A DNA stretch of 64,000 nucleotides from JAGQRJ01 sp041402045 (GTDB taxonomy: Bacteria > Planctomycetota > J058): NCBI GenBank assembly GCA_041402045.1, contig JAWKSZ010000008.1, forward strand, positions 1 to 64,000, read 5' to 3'. Under the pieces are notes generated by a model. It saw nothing but the letters and a program-made list of their open reading frames with translations. It was not told the origin of the DNA and did no database searches. This document shows, in pieces, positions 17,246 to 27,104 of the stretch (the first letter of the stretch is position 1; each line of letters begins with the position of its first letter). Both the position numbers and the translations under genes were made by a program.

Positions 17246-17998
17246 TTAGTTCCCGCTGGCCGGGTAGACCTTGGGGGTGCCCGGGGGGTGGGTGTGGTCG
17301 AACACGCCGTCGCCGTGGTGGTGGTCGAGGTCGTAGTCGCCGTGGTGGTGGTCCGAGAGGTGCACGTGGTTCGGGTCGCCGTTGCCGTGGTCGTGGTTCA
17401 GGTTCCCGTCGCCGTGGTGGTGCTTGTCGGGGTGGGTGTGGTCGAAGTCGCCGTCGCCGTGGTGGTGGCGGTAGAGGAAGTCGCCGTGGTGGTGCCCGCG
17501 CGTGGGGGTCGCGGAGGGCTGGGTCAGGTCCTCACGGCGGGTGTCCGCCGGGGCGTGGGGCTCGTCGTGGGCGTGGGTCGTGCCGTCGGCGTGGGTGTGG
17601 GTCGAGGCCGTGGGGTCCACGAAGTCCTCGTCGTCGACGTGGGTGTGGTCCGACTCGCCGTCGCCGTCGTGGTCGTGGTCGTGCTCCCCGTCGCCGTGGG
17701 AGTGTCCGTGGCCGCCGTCGTCGTCGCCGTCGGCGGCCAGGCGGATCAACCAGATCAGGCCCGAGATCGGGAGGAACCCGGTGTCGAGCACGAAGGCGAA
17801 TGGCAGGTCGATCGCGGCGAAGACCGGGGCGCCGCCCCAGATCGGGCCGCGCTCGCGGCCGCCGAGGGCCGACCAGTCGTCGCGGGTCATGCCCCAGGGT
17901 TCCCCCGAGAAGGCGGCGACCGGGCTCCCAATGATGCAGCCCACGGGGCCGAGGGCGAGGGCCAGCGCCAGGCCGAGGAGGCGTCGAGTGTGGGTCAT
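17246..17998 (-). CDS. YceK-like lipoprotein with histidine-rich metal-binding tail
   Basis: The 250-residue protein starts MTHTRRLLGLALALALGPVG with Cys at 21 (GPVGCIIGS), a plausible lipobox. The next 70 residues (PWGMTRDDW, APVFAAIDLPFAFVLDTGFL, PISGLIWLI) resemble YceK/YidQ-type lipoproteins. The remaining half is a low-complexity tail of His, Asp and Gly in repeated HHHGDGDFDHTH-like units, which should bind divalent metal such as Zn, Ni or Cu in the periplasm. The ATG overlaps the TGA of the upstream glycosyltransferase gene as ATGA. A metal-storage or metal-sensing role is inference. Confidence 0.8.
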   Translation of the reverse strand: MTHTRRLLGLALALALGPVGCIIGSPVAAFSGEPWGMTRDDWSALGGRERGPIWGGAPVFAAIDLPFAFVLDTGFLPISGLIWLIRLAADGDDDGGHGHSHGDGEHDHDHDGDGESDHTHVDDEDFVDPTASTHTHADGTTHAHDEPHAPADTRREDLTQPSATPTRGHHHGDFLYRHHHGDGDFDHTHPDKHHHGDGNLNHDHGNGDPNHVHLSDHHHGDYDLDHHHGDGVFDHTHPPGTPKVYPASGN

Positions 17999-19372
17999 GC
18001 GGGTGGGTCTCCGGCGCGCGCGCGCAGCCCGTCTACGAGGAGCAGCGCGGCGAACGGGGCGTACTCGATCGCGCGCGTCCACGGCGACTCCTGCCAGGTG
18101 GCGGGGGTGCCGTCGTAGGTGAGCAGCACCGCATAGCTTACTGGCAAGGCCAGGCTGAGGAAGAGCCAAGCGAGGCGCGGCGAGCGGAGGGGGAGGAGCG
18201 GCAGGATCCAGAGCGCATACCAGGGGTGGACCACCGGCGAGAGCAGGAGGAACAGCGCGCCGGCGAGGAACGCGCTCTGCTCCAGGCGAAAGCGCGGGCG
18301 CAGGCGCCAGGTCAAGGCGCCGAGGACGATCGCGCCGGCCAGGGCCTTGGCCGCGACCTGGAGCAGGTTCAGGTCCTGCCCCGCGTCGTAGCTGGGGTCC
18401 GGCCACAGCCAGCGCGCGAGGGCCGCCGAGGCGCCGCTCGCCTGGAGGCCGAGGTCCAGGAGCCCGAACCCGCCCTCGTTGAAGCGCCAGCGCTCGGCGT
18501 AGGCCCCGAGCCCGCCCAGGAGCCCCAGGCCCCAGCGCGGGTCGGTCAGCACGTAGGGCGCGTAGCAGAGCGCCAGGGGCAGGGCGAGGAGCGCCAGGGT
18601 CTCGAGGCGGCGCCGGCTCTTCACGAGCAGCGCGGGGACCACGAGCACGGGAGGTATTTCGCGGCGATCGCCGCGCCCAGGGCCAGGGCCGCGCCGCGGG
18701 GCGCCGCGTCTCGTGGAGGTCGAGGGCCAGGACCAGGAGCGTGACCGGCACGACCTCGAGGTGCGCCTGGCCCGCGACCTCGAGCAGGGCCAGGGGGTGC
18801 CAGGCGTAGGCCAGCGCCCAGCCCGGGGCCCGGCCGCGGCGGCGCAGGAGCCGGATCACGAGGGCGACCAGGCTCAGGTCGCAGGCCACGAAGGCCAGGC
18901 GGAAGGCGAAGGTCCCGGGCAGCGCGGCCAGCGCCGCGAACAGGAGCTCGAGCAGCGGCCCGTAGATCGCCGGGACCTGGGGGTGGTTGACCCGGGCGTG
19001 GACGGCGTCGTGGAGCGCGATCAGGCTCGGGTCCGCGGGCGGGGTCAGGTAGGGGTTGACCCCTGCCCACTGCACGCGGCCCTCCCACACGTAGCGCCAC
19101 AGGTCGTCGGAGAGGCTGGGCTCGAGGCCCAGGGCCACGAGCCGAGGGGCGAGGGCCAGGAGCAGGACCTGGGTCGGGGAGAGCCGCAGCGGGAGCCGGG
19201 CCTGGAGCGCGAGGGCCAGGAGGTAGGTCGTGGCGAGGAGCGGCCAGAGGGTGAGGAAGCTCGCCGTGCCAGGGCCGCGGAGGTTCCCCACGCCGCGCAG
19301 CAGGGTCAGGCCCAGGATCAGGCCCACGCCGGCGGTCAGCCATAACGCCCGGCGGTCCAAGCGCGCGTTCAC
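17995..19372 (-). CDS. GT-C/GT87-type polytopic glycosyltransferase (frameshifted)
   Basis: The product is a many-helix membrane protein. Its first periplasmic loop has LSDDLWRYVWEGRVQWAGVN followed by PYLTPP, a signature of polyprenol-phosphate-dependent mannosyltransferase-like GT-C enzymes. The start frame (GTG 19372, VNARLDRRALWL) is lost after LDLHETRR near 18710. A second frame carries RGAALALGAAIAAKYLP, and a third frame continues with VVPALLVKSRRRLETLALLA to the stop at 17995. Two close indels explain this. It probably transfers a sugar from a lipid carrier to an envelope acceptor. It is coupled to the histidine-rich lipoprotein gene. Confidence 0.75.
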
Positions 19373-19524
19373 GGCCGAAGTGTAGCCCGGCGCAGGTGCG
19401 GAAGCGTGCCGCAGCAACCGGAGTGTGGAGTGGCTAAGTGCTGCGAGGACCGATTGGCCCTGCGATTGCACGGCAGTTACGACGGGAGGCGTCTATAGTG
19501 AGTGGACCCCAGGCCGGAGGCAGC

Positions 19525-20352
19525 ATGACCTTGAACGCGGCGGAGCAGCGCGCCCTCGACGAGACCGAGTCGTTCTTTCGCGAGCCTGGCGACTCGCTGC
19601 TCGGCCGGGCCAGCCGCGCGGTGTTCCGGCCCGTCGAAGCCCTCACCGAGCGCCTCGTCCCCGACCGCGTGCTCGAGCTCGCCGGCGGCGGCGTCGAGAG
19701 CGTGCTCAAGGGGATCGCCACGATCAGCGACAAGACGATCGACCTCGGCGCCGTGCTGCGCGAGGCGCGCAAGCAGGTCGAGGTCGACTCGGTCGAGGAG
19801 CTGCGCGAGCAGCCGCTCGAGGTCGTGGACTCGGTCGCCGAGGCCTCGCTCAGCCAAGGGCGGCTGCTCGCCGCCCTCGAGGGCGCCGGCTGCGGCGCGG
19901 GCGGCGCGGCGCTCCTTGCCGCGGACATTCCGCTCTTGTTCGGGGTGTGCATGCGCACCGTGCGTCAGATCAGCGCCTGCTACGGCGTCGACCCCGCGCA
20001 GCCCGGCGAGAACGTGATCGCGTTCAAGGTGTTCGAGCTGGCCTGCGGCGGGACCCAGGACCGCTACGCCGAGCTGCTCGAGATCGACACCCTCGCCGAC
20101 GAGCTCGACGGCCTCGAGCAGAGCCAGCGCGCCGAGAAGGCCGCCGTGCTCGCCGGGCTGTTCATGTCCCGCGAGGCGATCAAGCGGATCGTGAGCATGC
20201 TGATCAGCCGCAAGGTGTTCCAGACGATCCCCCTCGCCGGGGCGCTGGTCGGCGCCGGCTTCAACTACCTGTTCGTCGCCGACGTGGCCAAGACCGCGAC
20301 CATGGTCTACCGCCGCCGCTTCCTCTACGCCCGCCAGCGCGTCGGCAGCTAG
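19525..20352 (+). CDS. EcsC family protein
   Basis: The 275-residue protein starts at ATG 19525, preceded by a GGAGG ribosome site; the frame is open further upstream but without one. It has the EcsC pattern: an amphipathic N-terminal region, glycine/alanine-rich hydrophobic helices (GCGAGGAALLAADIPLLFGV), and a C-terminal segment with IPLAGALVGAGFNYLFVADV. EcsC proteins are membrane-associated and were named from the Bacillus ecs locus; the biochemical role is not established. It is divergent from the glycosyltransferase gene. Confidence 0.85.
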   Translation: MTLNAAEQRALDETESFFREPGDSLLGRASRAVFRPVEALTERLVPDRVLELAGGGVESVLKGIATISDKTIDLGAVLREARKQVEVDSVEELREQPLEVVDSVAEASLSQGRLLAALEGAGCGAGGAALLAADIPLLFGVCMRTVRQISACYGVDPAQPGENVIAFKVFELACGGTQDRYAELLEIDTLADELDGLEQSQRAEKAAVLAGLFMSREAIKRIVSMLISRKVFQTIPLAGALVGAGFNYLFVADVAKTATMVYRRRFLYARQRVGS

Positions 20353-21326
20353 GCGTCGGAAGAGCCCGCGTCCGAGGACGCGGGCTCGTTGCGTTGGTTC
20401 GCGAGAGCGTGCGGGGAGCCCTCCGAGGGGGGGGCGATCTCTCGCGGATCTTCGTAAGCGGCCGCGCAAAGGAATGAGCGGAGCCGGGTGGATCGTGGCG
20501 GCCTGTGTAGGGGCGGGGCTTGCCCGGGCTTGCCCCACAGGTGTTCGGCACGGTCTTCGCCACCGAGGCTCGAATCGGCTGTGCCTCTCCAATCCGGCGC
20601 GTGTGCCCTCACAGGGGTAGGGGCGGGGTTTACCCCCGCCCGCGGGCGTCGGCCCGCTTCCGCAAAGGGTAGGGGCGGGGCTCGTCCCCGCCCGGGTATG
20701 TGCGTCCCTCGAGCCTCCGTGGCGGCGGAGCTCCGAGCAGGCGCCGCGGGTAGGCCCTCCCCTCCGAAGGGTGGAGGGACGCACACCGGGCGGGGACAAG
20801 CCCCGCCCTACGTTGTGTGAGAGCAACGCCACCGCAGAAGAGCTCCGCGCTGGCCAGCGCGCCACGCCCCTGGCGCACGCTGCGTGCCGAACACTCCTAG
20901 GCTTGCCCCCGCCCGGGTCTGTGCGTGCCTTGAGCCTGCGTGGCGGCGGGCTCCCAGCAGGCGCCTGGGGCGGTAAACGCTCGGCGATCGCCGGCGCCTT
21001 CCACGGTAGGGATCGCGCGGCGACGCCCTCCGGGTCGGAAGGTGGAGGGACGCACAGACCCGGGCGGGGACAAGCCCCGCCCCTACCTTGGAGGACGCGG
21101 GTCGTTTGCCCCTCGGCGATCGCCGGCGGCGTCCACGGTCGGGAATCGCGGGGCGACGCCCTCGAGTCGAAGGTGGAGGGACGCACAGACCCGGGCGGGG
21201 ACAAGCCCCGCCCCTACCCTGGAGAACGCGGGTCGTTAGCCCCTCGGCGATTGCCGGCGGCGTCCACGGTCGGGAATCGCGCGGCGAGGAGACCGGGAGC
21301 TGCGAGCCGCGACCCGCGCCGCTTCG
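20353..21326. repeat. Intergenic block of GC-rich palindromic repeats
   Basis: Almost the entire gap is repetitive. Cores such as GTAGGGGCGGGGCTT with a complementary GCCCGGG or CCCCGCCC arm occur near 20507, 20616, 20669, 20790, 21052 and 21190. Two direct copies of a 131-bp unit start at 21041 and 21172 (GGTGGAGGGACGCAC through the GGCGGCGTCCACGGTCGGGA segment). A 127-bp part (20538-20664) matches 38474-38649 in opposite orientation. No gene is supported here. Such elements are usually transcribed as stem-loops or are passive REP-like repeats. Confidence 0.8.
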
Positions 21327-23297
21327 TTAGCGGACGCGGAGGGTGAGGGTCACCGTCTGGCCGACGGCGAGCTCGGCCTCGGTGGGGGGCAGCGTCAGCG
21401 AGGGCAGGCCGCGGCGCTGGGCGGCGAGGTCGAGGTCGGCTTCCTCGGCGACGAGGGTGTAGCGGCCGGGGTAGAGCTCGCCGGAGTCGTAGATCCCCTC
21501 GGCGTCGGTGCGCAGGCGGCGGTTGACGGGGTGCTCGGCGCTGCGCACGAAGAGCGGGAACTCCGGGAGCGGTTCGCCGTCGGGGCCCAGCAGGCGGCCG
21601 TAGAGCCGGGCGCCCGGGGCCAGGGTCAGCTCGAAGCTGCCCGGGAGCGCGAGGTCGGGGACGTAGAGCGCGGCGCCGCGGGCGCGGTCGCGGACGTAGA
21701 CCCGATAGCGGCCGGGCGCGAAGCCTTCGAGCTGGAAGCGGCCCTCGGGGTCGGCGATCGTCGTGCCGCGGAGCGCGCCGCCCTGGTGCAGGATCACCCA
21801 GGCGCCGCCGGCGGGGGCGCCGTCGGGCTGGAGCACGCGGCCCGTGCTCGCGGCCGCGGTCGCGCGCAGGTCCAGGTGGCGGACCTCGCCGGGGGCGAGG
21901 GACAGCGGGTGGTGGTGCGCGATCGCGCCGTGGTAGATCGCGAGGCTCACCTCGCCGGCGATCAGGGACACCCGGCCCTCCTTGACCGGCACCTGGGTGA
22001 CGTCGCTGCGGCCTGGATCCCGGCGCACGACGGAGACCCGGGGGTCGGCGCCGGGCTCGAGCCCGTCGAGGATCACGGTCGCGAGCGGCGGGAGGGTCAG
22101 CTCGAGGGGGACGCCCGCGCGGACCTCGACCTCGCCCAGGAGGCCGTGGGTCGGGGTCTCGATCCAGAGCGGGTGCCGGCCTGGGAGGACCGCGTCGATC
22201 ACGAACGCGCCGACCTCGTCGGAGCCGAAGGCGAGCTCGCCCAGGCGGCCGTAGGCCTCCGCGGGGGCCCCGTTGGGCAAGCGCAGGCGGCCCTCGACCC
22301 GGACGCCCGGGGTCAGGCGCAGGGTGAACGCGCGGGTCTCCCCGGCGGCGACCGGGGGCGGGTCGCGGGTCTCTGGGACGTAGCCCGGCGCGCTGACCCG
22401 GAGCGCGCGCACGCGCTCGCCCAGGTCGTCGAGGCGCGCGCGCCCGTCGACGCCGCTCACGACCTCTCGCCCGCCCTGGGAGAGCCTGGCGCCCTCGATC
22501 GGGTCGCCGCTGTGAGCGTCGAGGACGGTGACCTCGAGGGTCGCTCCCAGGGCCAGCACGATCCGGGCGTGGAGGTCGCCGAGCTTGACCGGGACGGAGG
22601 CGACGGCGAAGCCCGCGGCGCCGACGGTGAGCGGCTCCACGGGCACGTGGTGGCCGGTGCTGGCGTAGAGCTCGAGGGCGAAGCGGCCGAAGGCGTCGGT
22701 GTGGACCTGCTCCACGCCGAGGGTCAGGGGCAGCGTCGGGTGGTGCAGCCACGCGTCGGGGAGCGGGCGGCCGTCGGGGTCCAGCACGACGCCGGTGACC
22801 TGGAAGCGCTCCACCTCCCAGGCGGCGAGCTCCATTCCCATGTCCCGCGCGCGCTGCGCCTCCTCGCTGCGGCCCAGCGCCTCGAGGGCCTCGGCGCGGA
22901 GCGCGTGGGCTGCGCCGAGCTGGGGGCTGAAGGTCAGCACCCGGTTCAGGAGCTCGAGGGCCTCTTCGGCGCGGCCGGCGTCGAGCAGCGCCTGGACGTG
23001 GGCGACCTCGGGGGCGGAGGGCTCGCGGGGGGCATGCGTGGGCGGCGCCTGGGTCGGGGTGGCCTCCTCCAGCGCTGCGGCGGGAGCGGGCGCGATGTGC
23101 GCGGCGGTCTCGAGGGCGGGCGGGGGCGGCGTCGGGGGTGGGGCGGGCTGCGGCGCCCCGCGAATCGCCGCGGGGGTGGGGGCGCTGCGGGGTCGTGCCT
23201 GCCACAGGAGCCCCAGGCTCAGGCTCAGGGCCAAGAGGGTCGCGACGACGAGGAGCGCGCGGCCCTGCCCCCGCGGCGGGTCGAGTTCGGCGGACAC
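21327..23297 (-). CDS. Membrane-anchored carboxypeptidase-regulatory-like repeat protein
   Basis: The protein starts at GTG 23297, preceded by a GGAGGAGG ribosome site. One N-terminal membrane helix (LLVVATLLALSLSLGLLW) anchors it. A short TPR-like helical pair (AGRAEEALELLNRVLTFSPQ) follows, then at least five beta-sandwich carboxypeptidase-regulatory-like domains recognisable by GVVLDPDGRPLPDAWL, GRVLQPDGAPAGGAW and GRLLGPDGEPLPEFP. Such proteins act outside the membrane in adhesion or surface binding; the ligand is unknown. A diverged paralogue lies at 42.7-44.7 kb, sharing the HPSLPLTLGVE-type segment. Confidence 0.8.
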   Translation of the reverse strand: MSAELDPPRGQGRALLVVATLLALSLSLGLLWQARPRSAPTPAAIRGAPQPAPPPTPPPPALETAAHIAPAPAAALEEATPTQAPPTHAPREPSAPEVAHVQALLDAGRAEEALELLNRVLTFSPQLGAAHALRAEALEALGRSEEAQRARDMGMELAAWEVERFQVTGVVLDPDGRPLPDAWLHHPTLPLTLGVEQVHTDAFGRFALELYASTGHHVPVEPLTVGAAGFAVASVPVKLGDLHARIVLALGATLEVTVLDAHSGDPIEGARLSQGGREVVSGVDGRARLDDLGERVRALRVSAPGYVPETRDPPPVAAGETRAFTLRLTPGVRVEGRLRLPNGAPAEAYGRLGELAFGSDEVGAFVIDAVLPGRHPLWIETPTHGLLGEVEVRAGVPLELTLPPLATVILDGLEPGADPRVSVVRRDPGRSDVTQVPVKEGRVSLIAGEVSLAIYHGAIAHHHPLSLAPGEVRHLDLRATAAASTGRVLQPDGAPAGGAWVILHQGGALRGTTIADPEGRFQLEGFAPGRYRVYVRDRARGAALYVPDLALPGSFELTLAPGARLYGRLLGPDGEPLPEFPLFVRSAEHPVNRRLRTDAEGIYDSGELYPGRYTLVAEEADLDLAAQRRGLPSLTLPPTEAELAVGQTVTLTLRVR

Positions 23298-23619
23298 GGG
23301 GCCTCCTCCCCCCACTCCTACGGGCGCGCGGCCGCGAAGCGGAACCCCAGCGCTGCATTAGACCCGGAGTGGGCCCCGCCGTCACGGCGATCGCGGTGCG
23401 CGCGGCCGTCGCGTCCTCCCGGCGAAGCGCTGAAGTGCGCACCCGTCGCGGGGCTGGGGCGGGCCAGGCGAGGAGCGCCCTACGCCCCACGGTCGTGGGC
23501 GCGTGGGCGAGCGTCGTCGTGGGCGCGGTGCCCCGCGAGCGTCTTGGTCGGCGGCGTCCAGGCGTCGTGGGCGGGCGAGCGCGAGGGGAGGCTCGGCGTC
23601 CAGGAGGTCGCGCGGCCGG
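23298..23619. other. Gap between RidA-like and surface protein genes
   Basis: No gene, RNA or strong repeat is visible in these 322 bases. The surface protein's promoter should be here, reading leftward, but I see no clear promoter boxes. Confidence 0.5.
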
Positions 23620-23997
23620 TTACTCGCAGACGGCGTCGAGCTCGATCTCGACCTTCCAGCGCGGGTCGAGCAGGCCGGCGACGACGAGCATGGTCGCGAC
23701 CGGGGGCGCGTCGCCGAAGGCCTCGGCGTGGGCCTGGCCGACGGCGTCGGCGTCGCGGGCGTCGGTAATGAACATGCGCGTGCGCACGACGGTGGCCTCG
23801 GGGGCGACCTCGCGCAGGGCCTCGAGCGCGATCTGAAAGCAGCGCCGGGTCTGGACCCCGGCGTCGGGGTCGCACTCGCCGTCGGGCCAGATCGGGGCGG
23901 TGCCGGCCACGTAGGCGCGCTCGCCGACGCGCAGCGCGCGACAGAAGCCGTAGCGCGCCTCGTAGGGCGAGCCAGAGGTCGAGCGCTCGACGGTCAT
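23620..23997 (-). CDS. RidA/YjgF-family protein lacking the canonical active-site arginine
   Basis: The 125-residue protein has the RidA fold signature (RALRVGERAYVAGTAPIWPD, TRMFITDARDADAVGQAHAE, WKVEIELDAV). Canonical RidA hydrolyses reactive enamines and imines with an arginine in a segment like ARSCVEV. Here the matching segment is VATMLVVAGL, so that arginine is absent; the protein probably belongs to a non-RidA subfamily with another activity or a binding role. Its ATG overlaps the TGA of the large TPR gene, making it the last gene of a four-gene operon. Confidence 0.8.
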   Translation of the reverse strand: MTVERSTSGSPYEARYGFCRALRVGERAYVAGTAPIWPDGECDPDAGVQTRRCFQIALEALREVAPEATVVRTRMFITDARDADAVGQAHAEAFGDAPPVATMLVVAGLLDPRWKVEIELDAVCE

Positions 23998-26900
23998 CGC
24001 AGCTCCAGGTTGTGTTCGCGCACGACCTCGAACACGCTGCGCGGCGGCCCCTCGGGCAGGCGGCCGCTGGTGAGGGGCGAGGGCCGCGGACGCTCGGCCT
24101 GGCTGAGCGTGTCCAGCCGGGCGGCGGTGTCCTTGAAGCTCGGGTCGCCGAGGTGCACTTCGAGGTAGAGCCGGCGCGCGCTCTCGGCGTCGTCCTGGGC
24201 CTCGTAGAGCTGGGCCGCGCGGTAGAGGGCCTCGTGGTAGCTCGCGGCGCCGCGGGCCTGGTTCGTGCGCTGCGCCACCCAGCGGATCACCGACTCGGCG
24301 ACCTCGGGCTGGCTCGCGAGGTGCTCGCAGGCGAAGGCGTAGTAGCCGCGCTCGGGGGGCGAACCCAGCTCCGGGGCCAGGGCGGCCAAGGCCTGGGTGT
24401 GCTCGCCGTTGGTCGCGTGCAGGGTCGCCAGGGCGCGACGCTGCGCGGGGTCCGCGGTCTGGGCCAGGCGCGCGGCCTCCTGGCCGCGCCACAGGCGCTC
24501 GGCGCGCTCGGCGGCGCCGAAGGCCACCGGGTCCGAGGGCGCGAGCTCGTGGGCGCGGCGCAGGTAGCTCTTGGCCTCCTCGGGCCGGCCCGCCGCGAGG
24601 GCCAGGAGCCCGGCGCGCTCGACGGCTTCGGTCGGGGCGCCAGGGCCTGCGACCAGGGGCTGGAACACCTCGAGGGCCTGGGCGAACTGGCCCTGGGCCT
24701 CGTGCAGGTCCGCGCGCAGCGAGGCGACCTCGAGGTCCTGGGGGTGCGCCTGGGCGTAGCGCGCGAGCCAGCCCTCGGCGTCGGGGTAGGCCTTGAGCCG
24801 GCGCCAGGCCAGGGCGCAAGCGAGCACCAGCCCGCGGTCCAGGCCCTGCTCGAGCAGCGCGCGGGCGCAGGCGAGGGTCGGCTCGAGCTCGTAGGCGCTG
24901 GCCACGGACAGGGTCTCGCGCAGCCGGTCGCAGGCCGCCTGCCAGCGGTTGGCCGCCGAGAGCGCGCGGCAGTAGGCGAGCTGGAGCTCGACGTCGCCCC
25001 GGGCGTCCTGGGCCAGCTCCTCCAGCGCCTGGACCGCGGCCTGGCCGTCGCCGTCCTCGGTCGCCAGCGCGCTCACGAACAACAGCAGCTCGCGGTCGCC
25101 GTGGCCCGCCAGGCGGTGGCTGACCTCGCGCACCCGGGCGCGCATGTCTGGCGCCTCGAGCGCGTGCTCGAGGTGCGCCAGCGCCTCCTCGACCTCGCCG
25201 TTGCCGACGAGGGCCTCCGCCAGCTCGAGGTGCGCCTCGTGGTCGGCGCGGTCGGCGGCGAGCCGGGTGCGGGCGGCGCGGATTCGGCCCAGGTTCGCTT
25301 GCTCGGTGATCCGGTCCAGCGCGTCCTGGGACTCGCCCTCGGCCTCGCCGCCCAGGCGCTGGGCCTGCTCCAGGGCGCGCACCGCGCCGTCGAGGTCGCC
25401 GGCCAGCGCCAGGGCCTGGGCGAGGCGGTGGTGCACCTGCGCGCGCTGGGCCTCGGCCTCGAGGGCGCGGGCGAAGGCGCGGGCGCTGTCGTCGGGGTGT
25501 CCGCGGTCGAGGTAGACCTCGCCCAGGGCCACGAAGTCCTCGGCGCGGGCGACGCCGGCCTGGCTCGCGAGCTCGAGCTGCTCCCGGGCCAGGTCGCCGG
25601 CGCCGAGGGCGAGGTAGGCCCGCGCCAGGACCGGGCGCGCGTGGGGGGCCAGCCCGCCCACGCCGAGCTTGTGCAGCGCGCGCACCGCGAGCCAGGGTTG
25701 CTCCGCGCGCAGGTAGACCTCGGCGCAGGCCTGGGCCAGCTCGAGGCCGGGGCCGCGCTGCATGATCTGCGTGGCCAGGTCCACCGCGCTGCGGTAGGGC
25801 GGCTCGAGGTGCTCGAGCAGCTCGAGCAGGGCCTGGGCCGCGGCGGGGGCGTTGCCCTGGGCCAGGAGCTGGGGCACCTGCTGGTGCAGGGGCTCCAGGC
25901 CCTGCACCTCGCGGGAGCTCGCCACCTGGCGCACGCGGTCGGCGCCGGTCGTGTCGCCGGCCTGGCGCAGCGCGCCGCCCAGCGCGTAGAGGTCGGTCAG
26001 CGTGCCCTCGGTGGGGGACACGATCCGCTTGAGCGCCTCCGCCGCGTCCCGGGGTCGGCCGAGGGCGCGCAGGACCTGGGCGTAGCCGCGGACCGCGAGC
26101 CGGTCCTGGGGGTCGGTGCGCACGGCCTGGGTGTAGGCCTGGAGCGCCTGGTTCAGGTCGCCGGCGGCGAAGGCCACCGCGCCCACCGCGGCGTGGGCGT
26201 GGGCCGAGAACGGCGCCTGGCTGCGGGTGGTCTCGGCCAGCGCGCGGGCCGGCGGGGTCTGCCCCGCCTGGAGCAGGAGCCGCACCCGAGCCGCGCGGCC
26301 CTCGGCGCTGACCCGAGCCAGGAACCCGCGCTCCTGGGGCTCGTCGCCGGGCGCGGGGAGGCGCACGCTCGGGGACACGGGGTAGCCGCCGGCCGGGGAG
26401 AACGGCTGCTGCGCCGTGGGGTAGCCGCCGGGGGGCGAGAAGGGCTGCTGCTGAGGGTCGTGGGCGGGGTAGCCGCCGGAGCCCGGGAACGGCTGCTGGG
26501 CCGGGTAGCCGCCGGGGGGCGAGAAGGGCTGCTGCTGCTGAGGGTCGTGGGCGGGGTAACCGCCGGAGCCCGGGAACGGCTGCTCGCCGTAGCCGGGCGG
26601 GGGGGCGTACGCGGTCTCGCTGCTGCCCAAGAGCCCCGGCGGGACGGGCAGGGCGGCGCCGGTGTCGCCGCCGCCGAGGAACCCGGCGGGGACCGGCAGC
26701 GCGCCGCCGGGGTCGCCCAGGAGGCCGGGGGGCACGGCCAAGGCGCCCGAGTCCTGGAGCGGCGTCACCTGCACCACGTGCACGGGGGTGACCTCGACGG
26801 GGGTGACCTCGACCGGGGTGACCTCGATCGGGGTGATCTCGAGCAGGCCAGGGACTGCCTCGCGGCTGCCGGAGGTGGACTTGGCCTTGCGGATCCCCGA

Positions 26901-27104
26901 GCCGGACTTGCCCTTCTGCGCGACCCAGCCCTTCTTGCGCGCGATCCCCAGCAGGTGCTTGTAGACCTGCTTGGCGTGGATCTCGTTCTCCTTCACGAAG
27001 TCGAAGCACAGCTCTTGCGCGCCGCGCGCGTCGCCGGCCTTGAGCTTGGCGAACACGCGACCCTTGAACTCCTCCGTGAGCAGGATCTGCTCGCGGTCGC
27101 TCAC
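23994..27104 (-). CDS. Large TPR-repeat protein with proline/glutamine-rich linker
   Basis: This 1036-residue protein begins with a helical module (LTEEFKGRVFAKLKAGDARG, then AQELCFDFVKENEIHAKQVY) and a basic segment. Next is a short EVTPVEVTPVEVTPVHV repeat, and then a disordered linker of repeated GGYPAHDPQQQQPFSPP units (about 175-240). The remaining 780 residues are alpha-helical TPR-like repeats (for example LAVRGYAQVLRALGRPRDAA). No membrane helix or enzyme motif is visible, so it is probably a cytoplasmic scaffold. It overlaps both the STAS gene upstream and the RidA-like gene downstream by ATGA, which suggests one complex or pathway. Confidence 0.8.
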   Translation of the reverse strand: MSDREQILLTEEFKGRVFAKLKAGDARGAQELCFDFVKENEIHAKQVYKHLLGIARKKGWVAQKGKSGSGIRKAKSTSGSREAVPGLLEITPIEVTPVEVTPVEVTPVHVVQVTPLQDSGALAVPPGLLGDPGGALPVPAGFLGGGDTGAALPVPPGLLGSSETAYAPPPGYGEQPFPGSGGYPAHDPQQQQPFSPPGGYPAQQPFPGSGGYPAHDPQQQPFSPPGGYPTAQQPFSPAGGYPVSPSVRLPAPGDEPQERGFLARVSAEGRAARVRLLLQAGQTPPARALAETTRSQAPFSAHAHAAVGAVAFAAGDLNQALQAYTQAVRTDPQDRLAVRGYAQVLRALGRPRDAAEALKRIVSPTEGTLTDLYALGGALRQAGDTTGADRVRQVASSREVQGLEPLHQQVPQLLAQGNAPAAAQALLELLEHLEPPYRSAVDLATQIMQRGPGLELAQACAEVYLRAEQPWLAVRALHKLGVGGLAPHARPVLARAYLALGAGDLAREQLELASQAGVARAEDFVALGEVYLDRGHPDDSARAFARALEAEAQRAQVHHRLAQALALAGDLDGAVRALEQAQRLGGEAEGESQDALDRITEQANLGRIRAARTRLAADRADHEAHLELAEALVGNGEVEEALAHLEHALEAPDMRARVREVSHRLAGHGDRELLLFVSALATEDGDGQAAVQALEELAQDARGDVELQLAYCRALSAANRWQAACDRLRETLSVASAYELEPTLACARALLEQGLDRGLVLACALAWRRLKAYPDAEGWLARYAQAHPQDLEVASLRADLHEAQGQFAQALEVFQPLVAGPGAPTEAVERAGLLALAAGRPEEAKSYLRRAHELAPSDPVAFGAAERAERLWRGQEAARLAQTADPAQRRALATLHATNGEHTQALAALAPELGSPPERGYYAFACEHLASQPEVAESVIRWVAQRTNQARGAASYHEALYRAAQLYEAQDDAESARRLYLEVHLGDPSFKDTAARLDTLSQAERPRPSPLTSGRLPEGPPRSVFEVVREHNLELR

